A stretch of 11,280 nucleotides of DNA. Origin: Nitrospinales bacterium. Its GTDB lineage: Bacteria > Nitrospinota_A > UBA7883 > JACRGQ01. The stretch is from contig JAHFEI010000040.1 in assembly GCA_023248615.1 (NCBI GenBank), positions 1-11,280 on the forward strand, in the 5' to 3' direction. Positions 6,271 to 11,280 of the stretch are shown here, one piece after another; position 1 is the first letter of the stretch; each line of letters starts with the position of its first letter. The notes beneath the pieces were generated by a model. The model was given only the letters and a program-made list of their open reading frames with translations, made no database searches and was not told the DNA's origin. The translations under genes and the position numbers were made by a program.

Positions 6271-6969
6271 CTAGGTCTCCCTTGCCCCAAAATGTGCAAT
6301 CGCCTGCGCCAGCCGGAAATCATCCGGCGTTGTGATTTTGAAATTTACCGTTTCCCCAACAACCCAGGCGACTGAAAACCCTGCGCTTTGCATCAGCGAT
6401 GTTTCATCTGTCCAGTCGGATGCTTCGTCCTTTTTTATTTCGTATGCTTTTAACAGCGCCTCGCGTTTAAAAACCTGAGGCGTCTGGATAAGCAACAGCG
6501 TGGAGCGATCCACCGCCGCCCCCAAAAATTCCCCCTGTCGCGCCTTTACCGTATCGTGTGCTGGCAGTGCCGCCGTTGTGCAACCATGAGCCATGGCCGA
6601 TTCCACCACCCTTTTTACCAATGGTGGCGAGAGGAATGGCCTGGCTGCATCGTGGATAAGCACGAACTCCGAGGCCGCCTGCATAACGCCGTTGCGCACC
6701 GAATCCCCTCTTTTTGCGCCACCGGAGACAACCGAGGCGACCTTCGGGAAAGTTTTATTCTTCAAATATTTGCCGCTCATCATATCCACATCGTTCGCTG
6801 GGGTTACAAGGATGATACTATCCACCGCTTCGCTTGCGGATACGGCGGCAAGAGTCCACTCCAGTACAGGTTTGCCCAAAAGTTCCATATATTGTTTTGG
6901 CGTGGAACCGGCGCGGCTACCGGAACCGGCGGCGGGGATTATGGCTGTTACTTTCACTTGGCGCGGCAA
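6271..6969 (-). CDS. ispD: 2-C-methyl-D-erythritol 4-phosphate cytidylyltransferase
   Basis: IspD joins CTP and MEP to give CDP-methylerythritol in the non-mevalonate isoprenoid pathway, in the cytoplasm. At 232 residues it has family length. Seen are the nucleotide-binding start IIPAAGSGSRAG (10-21) with R19 and K25 (TPKQY), GGAKRGDSVRNG (83-94), IHDAARPF (105-112), TPQVF (163-167), TDETSL (187-192) and VNFKITTPDD (208-217) with K211. The longest start is TTG at 6969; a GTG at 6957 would give MKVTAIIPAAG, the more usual IspD N-terminus, and is a good alternative. Neither has a clear Shine-Dalgarno. It begins nine bases after the yacL stop, so it is probably translated from the carD-yacL-ispD transcript. 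IspF is not next to it in this window. Confidence 0.95.
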   Translation of the reverse strand: MPRQVKVTAIIPAAGSGSRAGSTPKQYMELLGKPVLEWTLAAVSASEAVDSIILVTPANDVDMMSGKYLKNKTFPKVASVVSGGAKRGDSVRNGVMQAASEFVLIHDAARPFLSPPLVKRVVESAMAHGCTTAALPAHDTVKARQGEFLGAAVDRSTLLLIQTPQVFKREALLKAYEIKKDEASDWTDETSLMQSAGFSVAWVVGETVNFKITTPDDFRLAQAIAHFGARET

Positions 6970-6978
6970 TGGTTTGGT

Positions 6979-8019
6979 TCAGCCATTTGCGGCAGAGCTA
7001 AGGGCTTCGTGGGCTATCTTCGCAAAAATCATCCTGCCAGTAGGAGTTTGCAACACGGATGTTACCTGTACGTTTACCTTCTGCCCTATTCTCTTCCTGG
7101 CGCCGTCGACTATTACCATTGTCCCGTCTTCCATGAACGCAAGACCCTGGTTCGGCTCTTTTCCTTCTTTAACCACGGTCATTGACAACATCTCTTCCCC
7201 CGGCATGATTACCGGCTTGGTGGAAGTGGCGAGTTGGTTGATGTTTATCACACCCACACCGTGCAACTCGGCCATCTTGTTAAGGTTGCTGTCGTTGGTA
7301 ATCACCTTACCGCCGATTTTTTTGCATAGCTCTATCAGCTTCAGGTCTACTTCCTCCACCAGCGGGAAATCAATGTCCACCATCCGCATCTCTATGTTCC
7401 CGTTTTGCTGGAGGCGTTGCACTACATCCAGCCCGCGCCTGCCACGCACTTTTTTCACGTCATCGCTAGAATCGGCAATATGGTGCAACTCCCGCAACAC
7501 AAAATGAGGTATCAGTATGGTTCCCTCAAAAAATCCGGTCTCGCAGACATCGGCTATCCTGCCATCTATTATCACGCTGGTATCCAGCACCTTTGGCAAA
7601 ATACCGAAATCCGATTTCCCACGTATCAGCTTGTTGATAACGGTGATATCCAGCTCCTGTATTGCCCGTACGCCTATGGAAGCGCCGATAAACGCCGCGA
7701 CGACGTTCACAAAAAGCAGGAGAAGCCTGTTGCCGGTGGAAGGGGTAAGCAAAAGGTTGGTGATGGAATATGTCAGCAGGTTCGCCAGAACCAACGCTAT
7801 GAAAATGCCGATGGTGGCTCCCGCTATCGATTTCAGGCTCAAGCGCCTAAGCCTCATCTCCACCAAGACGGATGCGGAGGAAAGGATGAAGCCGTAGAAG
7901 GCCCCTTCAATTATCGATTCGAGCCGCAACGTGGGATGGACTCCCGATGCCCCCAAATGCCCGAGTATCCCGCCTATCAGTATCCCTATCCCCAAAAAAA
8001 GCATGCGGAATAGAAGCAT
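6979..8019 (-). CDS. YacL-like membrane PIN-TRAM domain protein
   Basis: The product is 346 residues, usual for the YacL family. Four hydrophobic segments lie in the first 125 residues (about 6-22, 37-53, 65-90, 97-118). A PIN nuclease-fold domain follows, with VLDTSVIIDGRI (144-155), an acidic residue in FVLREL (E177) and TNDSNL (241-246); D146, E177 and D243 are the expected metal ligands. A C-terminal TRAM domain (about 276-338) carries EDGTMVIVDGAR, a predicted RNA-binding beta-barrel. The family is often next to carD and ispD, as here, and may act on RNA at the membrane, but its substrate is not established. ATG at 8019 is preceded by GGGAG at a long spacing. The gap to carD is 29 bases. 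This is not a VapC toxin: it is much longer, membrane-anchored and has no antitoxin neighbour. Confidence 0.9.
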   Translation of the reverse strand: MLLFRMLFLGIGILIGGILGHLGASGVHPTLRLESIIEGAFYGFILSSASVLVEMRLRRLSLKSIAGATIGIFIALVLANLLTYSITNLLLTPSTGNRLLLLFVNVVAAFIGASIGVRAIQELDITVINKLIRGKSDFGILPKVLDTSVIIDGRIADVCETGFFEGTILIPHFVLRELHHIADSSDDVKKVRGRRGLDVVQRLQQNGNIEMRMVDIDFPLVEEVDLKLIELCKKIGGKVITNDSNLNKMAELHGVGVININQLATSTKPVIMPGEEMLSMTVVKEGKEPNQGLAFMEDGTMVIVDGARKRIGQKVNVQVTSVLQTPTGRMIFAKIAHEALSSAANG

Positions 8020-8048
8020 AGTTACTCAGGCTCCCAAAGAACCAATTG

Positions 8049-8558
8049 TCAGGAGGTAAACGCCTTGTCCAAAAGTCTGCTCGCCTGCAACTTCTCGATG
8101 CCCTTGGCTTCCGCTATCTCCACAACCATCAACTGGCGAACATTGTCGTACATCCTCTGCTCGCCGAAGGAAAGCTCCTTCTTGGCCTGGATAATCGTAA
8201 GCTCCCTCAGGATTTCCGCAAGCTCAAATACCGAGCCGGATTTAATCCTGTCGATATAGCTCTTCTGCCGCTTGTGCCAGTTCATGCCGTTGGCAACCTT
8301 ATCCTTCACCCTAAGCAACCGCAAAACTTTGCGGACATCAACATCTTTAATAACGGAGCGTATGCCTATCTGCTGGGCGCGGGACGCAGGTACGCGAATC
8401 GTCATGCCGGATTCGTCAATCCTTATCGTATAGAAAGGAGTTGAAGCGGAAGTCTCGCTCGTTTTTAGCCTCTCTACCTTCTCTATGATGCCCACACCGT
8501 GCGCAGGGTACACAACCCTTGCACCACGCTTAAGACTGGTAAATTCTTTCTCTTCCAA
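8049..8558 (-). CDS. CarD/CdnL family RNA polymerase-binding transcription regulator
   Basis: The product is 169 residues, usual for CarD/CdnL. The N-terminal RNA polymerase interaction domain has the signature KRGARVVYPAHGVGIIEKVE (10-29). A linker strand with IRVPASRA follows. The rest is a helical DNA-contacting domain (about 70-165) with WHKRQKSYIDRIKSGS and LREL. Family members bind the polymerase beta subunit and stabilise open complexes, notably at rRNA promoters. The start is TTG at 8558, set by AGAGAGGTG (8563-8571) just upstream. It is the first gene of the leftward carD-yacL-ispD unit, with a good sigma-70 promoter at 8595-8624. It lacks the HMGA-like tail of Myxococcus CarD, so it is nearer CdnL. 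Confidence 0.92.
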   Translation of the reverse strand: MEEKEFTSLKRGARVVYPAHGVGIIEKVERLKTSETSASTPFYTIRIDESGMTIRVPASRAQQIGIRSVIKDVDVRKVLRLLRVKDKVANGMNWHKRQKSYIDRIKSGSVFELAEILRELTIIQAKKELSFGEQRMYDNVRQLMVVEIAEAKGIEKLQASRLLDKAFTS

Positions 8559-8594
8559 ATGACACCTCTCTCTACGTTAAAGTACCTTGGGGCA

Positions 8595-8624
8595 ATGATA
8601 TCAAAAAGTCTGGCATGGTGTCAA
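8595..8624 (-). promoter_or_regulatory. putative sigma-70 promoter of carD-yacL-ispD
   Basis: On the minus strand a perfect TTGACA (8619-8624) and TATCAT (8595-8600, five of six) are separated by 18 bases. Transcription would begin near 8588, about 30 bases before the carD TTG, leaving room for the AGAGAGGTG ribosome binding site. Confidence 0.65.
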
Positions 8625-8749
8625 ACAGTGTTACCTTAAGAACATATTTCTATAATCGTTACGAGCATTTAATTATAATTCAAAGTGTTACGCTAATTAT
8701 CCAATAATAAACATTCAATGCCCATGTGCTAAACCATTTTTATAATAAA

Positions 8750-8759
8750 TTGGCGCCAA
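8750..8759. promoter_or_regulatory. 10-base perfect palindrome, possible protein-binding site
   Basis: TTGGCGCCAA is a perfect palindrome and the only GC-rich island within the AT-rich spacer. It lies roughly midway between the two divergent promoters. The binding protein is unknown and chance is possible for a 10-mer. Confidence 0.25.
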
Positions 8760-8825
8760 CCGCCATAACATATTGAAATAAAATGTGTTATTTTGTAAAA
8801 CGTTATTTGCAAGAAAAAATAATGC

Positions 8826-8851
8826 CATTTTTGCGTATTTGTGCAAAAATG
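8826..8851. promoter_or_regulatory. perfect inverted repeat upstream of tyrA promoter, candidate operator
   Basis: CATTTTTGC (8826-8834) and GCAAAAATG (8843-8851) are perfect 9-base arms around an 8-base centre. The right arm ends one base before the proposed -35 box of tyrA. The size and centre-to-centre spacing of 17 bases suit a dimeric repressor. As RNA it would form a hairpin, but there is no T-run for termination. Confidence 0.45.
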
Positions 8852-8881
8852 TTGATTGTTAATAACGTATACGGGTAGACT
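8852..8881 (+). promoter_or_regulatory. putative promoter of tyrA-cmk-rpsA
   Basis: TTGATT (8852-8857) and TAGACT (8876-8881) are separated by 18 bases; each matches the sigma-70 consensus at four of six positions. The leader before the tyrA ATG would be about 15 bases and shows only a weak GAAAG as ribosome binding site. Confidence 0.35.
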
Positions 8882-8903
8882 TAAAGTAATTTGAAAGCAA
8901 GCA

Positions 8904-9767
8904 ATGACGAATAAGCCTTCCTTCGGTTGCGCTGTGGTTATCGGCGTGGGCCTCATCGGGGGTTCCCTCGCCCGCGTTCTAAAGGGCAGGGGACTTGCCG
9001 GAAAAGTTATCGGGGCAGGGCGGGGAGAAGCAAACCTTAAGGTTGCGCTCGAGCTTGGAATTGTGGACGAAATAGCTCCGGCGAAAGAGGCGGTGGCTCA
9101 AGCGGATATCATTTTCCTTTGCACCCCGGTTCTCTCCATCATCCCGATGCTGGAAAGCATTGCGCCGCACATAAAGCCGGGGGCGCTGGTTACGGATGCC
9201 GGGTCCACGAAAAAAGATATTGTCGAAAAGGCCGAGAAGATTGCAAAAGGAAAGTTCACCTTCATCGGTTCGCACCCTATTGCCGGCACTGAAAAATCCG
9301 GCGCGGCGGCATCGTTCGAAACGCTGTTCGATAACCACAAATGTATAATCACTCCAACCCCGTCCACTCCCGCCAAAAGCCTAGAGGCCATTACCGCCTT
9401 CTGGCAGGTAGCCGGGATGCGGACGATAATTATGGCTCCGGAGCAACATGACAGGATATTCGGCGCCATCAGCCACTTGCCGCATCTGGTGGTGTATTCC
9501 CTTGTAAACGCCGTAAGCGAAATGGATGGCGGCGAAAAACTGCTGGAGTTCGCCGCAGGCGGCTTTCGCGATTTCACACGCATCGCCTCCAGCCCGCCGG
9601 AGATGTGGGCGGATATCGCCATTTCCAATTCCGCCGCGCTGGACGAAATGGTTGCAAAGGTGGAACAAAAGCTGGCCGCAATCCGGGTAGCCTTGGAATC
9701 GAAAGACCGCGAACGGCTTATATCGCTTTTCGCAAAGGCAAACGAATTCAGGTCAAAACTGGAATGA
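8904..9767 (+). CDS. tyrA: prephenate/arogenate dehydrogenase
   Basis: TyrA oxidatively decarboxylates prephenate or arogenate on the way to tyrosine, in the cytoplasm. At 287 residues it is a single-domain enzyme without a fused chorismate mutase or ACT domain. The Rossmann motif is VVIGVGLIGGSLA (11-23). TDAGSTK (97-103), SHPIAGTEKSG (123-133) with the probable catalytic H124, SHLPH (190-194) and GGFRDFTRIASSPPEMW (219-235) are family signatures. After the second strand the protein reads GAGRGE rather than ending in Asp, which suggests NADP preference. Prephenate versus arogenate use cannot be settled from sequence. Its last codons overlap the cmk start by four bases (ATGA), so the two are translationally coupled. 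Confidence 0.95.
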   Translation: MTNKPSFGCAVVIGVGLIGGSLARVLKGRGLAGKVIGAGRGEANLKVALELGIVDEIAPAKEAVAQADIIFLCTPVLSIIPMLESIAPHIKPGALVTDAGSTKKDIVEKAEKIAKGKFTFIGSHPIAGTEKSGAAASFETLFDNHKCIITPTPSTPAKSLEAITAFWQVAGMRTIIMAPEQHDRIFGAISHLPHLVVYSLVNAVSEMDGGEKLLEFAAGGFRDFTRIASSPPEMWADIAISNSAALDEMVAKVEQKLAAIRVALESKDRERLISLFAKANEFRSKLE

Positions 9768-10411
9768 TAATCACCTTGGACGGGCCTGCCGGTTCTGGCA
9801 AAAGCACTACTGCGCGAATGCTGGCAAAAAGACTTGCCGCCGTCTATCTGGATACCGGAGCCATGTACCGCTCTGTTACCCTTGTGGCGCTGGAGAACGG
9901 GGTGGATGCCACAGACGCAAAGCGTCTTGACGACATATCTTCCAAAATTTCAATTAATTTTATCGAAGATGAAAACGGCCAGCGGGTTATGGTAAATGGC
10001 CGTGACCGCACAGTGGAAATACGCACGCCGGAGGTGGAAAAGCTTGTTTCCACAGTTTCTTCGCACAAGGTGGTGCGGGAAAAAATGGTGCATCTCCAGC
10101 GGGAAATAGCCTCGAAACACCCAAAGGTGGTGGTAGAGGGGCGCGATACGGGTAGCGTGGTGTTCCCCAATGCCGACCACAAGTTTTTCCTTTCCGCCAA
10201 TACGGAGGTGCGGGCGCAACGGCGCGTTACCCAAAACTCCGGGTCTGGCATCAAGACGGGCAACATGGTGCAAGAAATCATGGAAAGGGACGAAAAGGAC
10301 TCCACCCGGCAGGTATCGCCACTAATGGTACCCCAAGGGGCGGTAGAAATTGATAATACGAACTTAAGCCTTGACGAGACCATAGAAAGAATTATAAGAT
10401 TGCTGGCTTAA
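9764..10411 (+). CDS. cmk: (d)CMP kinase (cytidylate kinase)
   Basis: Cytidylate kinase phosphorylates CMP and dCMP with ATP in pyrimidine nucleotide metabolism. The product from ATG at 9764 has 215 residues, near the family norm. A longer in-frame reading from 9605 would extend into tyrA without homology and is not used. Motifs are the P-loop GPAGSGKST (7-15), LDTGAMYRS (29-37), EGRDTGSVVFP (125-135) for CMP binding, the lid arginines in RRVTQ (153-157) and RDEKDSTRQVSPL (175-187), and IDNT (196-199). The start overlaps the tyrA stop as ATGA. It stands next to rpsA, a very common pairing. The usual aroA between tyrA and cmk is absent. Confidence 0.95.
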   Translation: MIITLDGPAGSGKSTTARMLAKRLAAVYLDTGAMYRSVTLVALENGVDATDAKRLDDISSKISINFIEDENGQRVMVNGRDRTVEIRTPEVEKLVSTVSSHKVVREKMVHLQREIASKHPKVVVEGRDTGSVVFPNADHKFFLSANTEVRAQRRVTQNSGSGIKTGNMVQEIMERDEKDSTRQVSPLMVPQGAVEIDNTNLSLDETIERIIRLLA

Positions 10412-10427
10412 TGCAACCAAGGTTGCA
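10412..10427 (+). promoter_or_regulatory. short dyad in the cmk-rpsA gap
   Basis: TGCAACC (10412-10418) and GGTTGCA (10421-10427) are perfect 7-base arms around AA, directly after the cmk stop. The RNA could form a 6-bp stem with a CAAG loop. An A/T tract follows rather than a T-run, so termination is unlikely. It sits 14 bases before the rpsA ribosome binding site and could influence S1 translation, by analogy with rpsA autoregulation in E. coli. Confidence 0.3.
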
Positions 10428-10440
10428 AATTTAAAAATTC

Positions 10441-10445
10441 GGAGG
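10441..10445 (+). promoter_or_regulatory. ribosome binding site of rpsA
   Basis: GGAGG lies 13 bases before the ATG at 10459, a longer spacing than usual. No other in-frame start codon sits closer, and the protein aligns with S1 from this ATG. Confidence 0.55.
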
Positions 10446-10458
10446 TTTTAACAGTACT

Positions 10459-11280
10459 ATGGACAAAGAGCAATACTCCCGCCCTTCCGGCGTAGTTGCG
10501 GAGTTCGAAGACAGGGAATATTCCCACGAAGAACTTGCCGCCATCTACGAGGACAGCATAAGGAATTTCAAGACAGGGGAGGTGATCAGCGGCTACATCG
10601 TCGGCGTTACGCACGACTCTGTGGTTGTCGACGTCGGATTCAAATCCGAGGGGATAATCTCGCTGGAAGAATTCCCGCAGGGGTTGAGCCAGTTAAAAGT
10701 TGGCGACAAGGTTGAAGTCTTCATAGAAGATACCGAGAACGACGATGGCGTTATGGTTTTCTCGATGGAGAAGGCAAACCGCATGCGCCTGTGGGAAGAC
10801 CTGCAGAAAAAATTCGATGGCAACGAAACCATCCGTGGCGTTGTGTTTGGCAAGATAAAAGGTGGCTTGGCGGTAGATATCGGCCTGAAAGCGTTTTTGC
10901 CCGGCTCGCAGATAGATGTGCGCCCACCCAAGAACCTGGATGCGCTTCTCGGCAAGAAGTTCGACTTCCGCATCATAAAGATGAACGCAAAGCGCGGCAA
11001 CATAGTCCTTTCCCGCCGCGTACTGGTGGAAGAAGAACGCAAGGTAACGAAAGACTCCACCCTTTCCACCCTTGAAGAAGGGAAAATGGTCGAGGGCATG
11101 GTAAAGAACATCACCGATTACGGCGCGTTCATAGACTTGGGCGGCGTAGACGGCCTGCTACACATCACCGACATGTCGTGGGGCAGGATAGGGCATCCCT
11201 CCGAGATGCTGAAGGTTGGCGACACGGTAAACGTCGTAGTGCTGAAATTCGACAAGGAGACGGAGCGCGTATCGCTCGGC
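10459..11280 (+). CDS. rpsA: 30S ribosomal protein S1 (3' end outside window)
   Basis: S1 binds mRNA on the 30S subunit and helps start translation. The 274 residues visible have no stop and run off the window. Three S1/OB repeats can be seen. The first is about residues 38-105 (TGEVISGYIVGVTHDSVVVD, EGIISLEEF). The second is about 120-190 (IRGVVFGKIKGGLAVDI, FLPGSQIDVRP). The third starts near 208 (VEGMVKNITDYGAFIDLGGV, GLLHITDMSW) and is nearly complete. The third matches the canonical RNA-binding consensus best; the first two are the ribosome-binding type. It is expected to continue for several hundred more residues. It follows cmk by 47 bases. Confidence 0.96.
   Translation, partial: MDKEQYSRPSGVVAEFEDREYSHEELAAIYEDSIRNFKTGEVISGYIVGVTHDSVVVDVGFKSEGIISLEEFPQGLSQLKVGDKVEVFIEDTENDDGVMVFSMEKANRMRLWEDLQKKFDGNETIRGVVFGKIKGGLAVDIGLKAFLPGSQIDVRPPKNLDALLGKKFDFRIIKMNAKRGNIVLSRRVLVEEERKVTKDSTLSTLEEGKMVEGMVKNITDYGAFIDLGGVDGLLHITDMSWGRIGHPSEMLKVGDTVNVVVLKFDKETERVSLG

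Larger units (their letters stand above)
8559..8903. other. AT-rich divergent intergenic region between carD and tyrA
   Basis: These 345 bases are clearly richer in A+T than the genes on both sides and contain no convincing coding frame. A minus-strand frame of 75 codons (8729-8956) crosses into tyrA and has no coding character. The region holds promoter signals for both flanking genes, a 10-base palindrome (8750-8759) and a 9-base-arm dyad (8826-8851). The stretch 8630-8745 shows AT tracts without an identified function. A small RNA is possible but unsupported. Confidence 0.6.

Noticed and set aside
6593..7507. 304-codon + strand reading frame across ispD and yacL
   Set aside because: It is Ser/Thr-rich antisense to two well-supported genes and spans their boundary.
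7543..7600. PIN domain as a VapC toxin of a toxin-antitoxin pair
   Set aside because: The protein is 346 residues with four membrane segments and a TRAM domain, and it has no small antitoxin gene beside it; it is the YacL type.
8729..8956. 75-codon minus-strand frame in the carD-tyrA spacer
   Set aside because: It overlaps the start of tyrA, begins antisense inside it, and has low-complexity AT-driven composition.

Overview
The window looks like chromosomal DNA from a Gram-negative bacterium of moderate G+C. The evidence is an exported SCO-type copper protein, a MEP-pathway ispD, a CarD/CdnL-type RNA polymerase regulator next to a membrane PIN-TRAM protein, and a tyrA-cmk-rpsA string. This mix is typical of Nitrospinota, Nitrospirota and Desulfobacterota-like lineages, but the phylum is inferred from content and order only. 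No tRNA, rRNA, CRISPR array, transposase or phage gene was seen.

Layout. Bases 1-123 hold the end of an unrecognised + strand reading frame. A leftward block follows: azlC-azlD (branched-chain amino acid exporter type), then a SCO1/SenC-like protein with an unusual CX4C motif. A divergent intergenic region (1927-2103) separates azlC from a very large + strand gene (2104-6015, 1303 residues). After it lies an orphan or degraded minus-strand frame (6039-6254). A second leftward block reads carD -> yacL-like PIN/TRAM -> ispD (8558 to 6271). An AT-rich spacer of 345 bases carries the divergent promoters of carD and of the rightward string tyrA-cmk-rpsA, which runs off the window end.

The standout is the 1303-residue protein. 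It joins a MinD/ParA/FlhG-like P-loop ATPase domain (about residues 18-315), with a degenerate signature-lysine position, to about 950 residues of highly charged helix containing a single proline. Counted by hand, the helix follows a 15-residue hydrophobic repeat: 63 of 64 consecutive units carry L/I/V/M/F/Y at the same position. The register is broken only by four 11-residue steps and one 19-residue step. A positioning-type ATPase fused to a pentadecad coiled-coil rod is not a family I can name; it may be a filament, a tether or a cell-positioning scaffold.

The other genes are mostly housekeeping: aromatic amino acid synthesis (tyrA), nucleotide metabolism (cmk), translation (rpsA), isoprenoid synthesis (ispD) and rRNA promoter control (carD).
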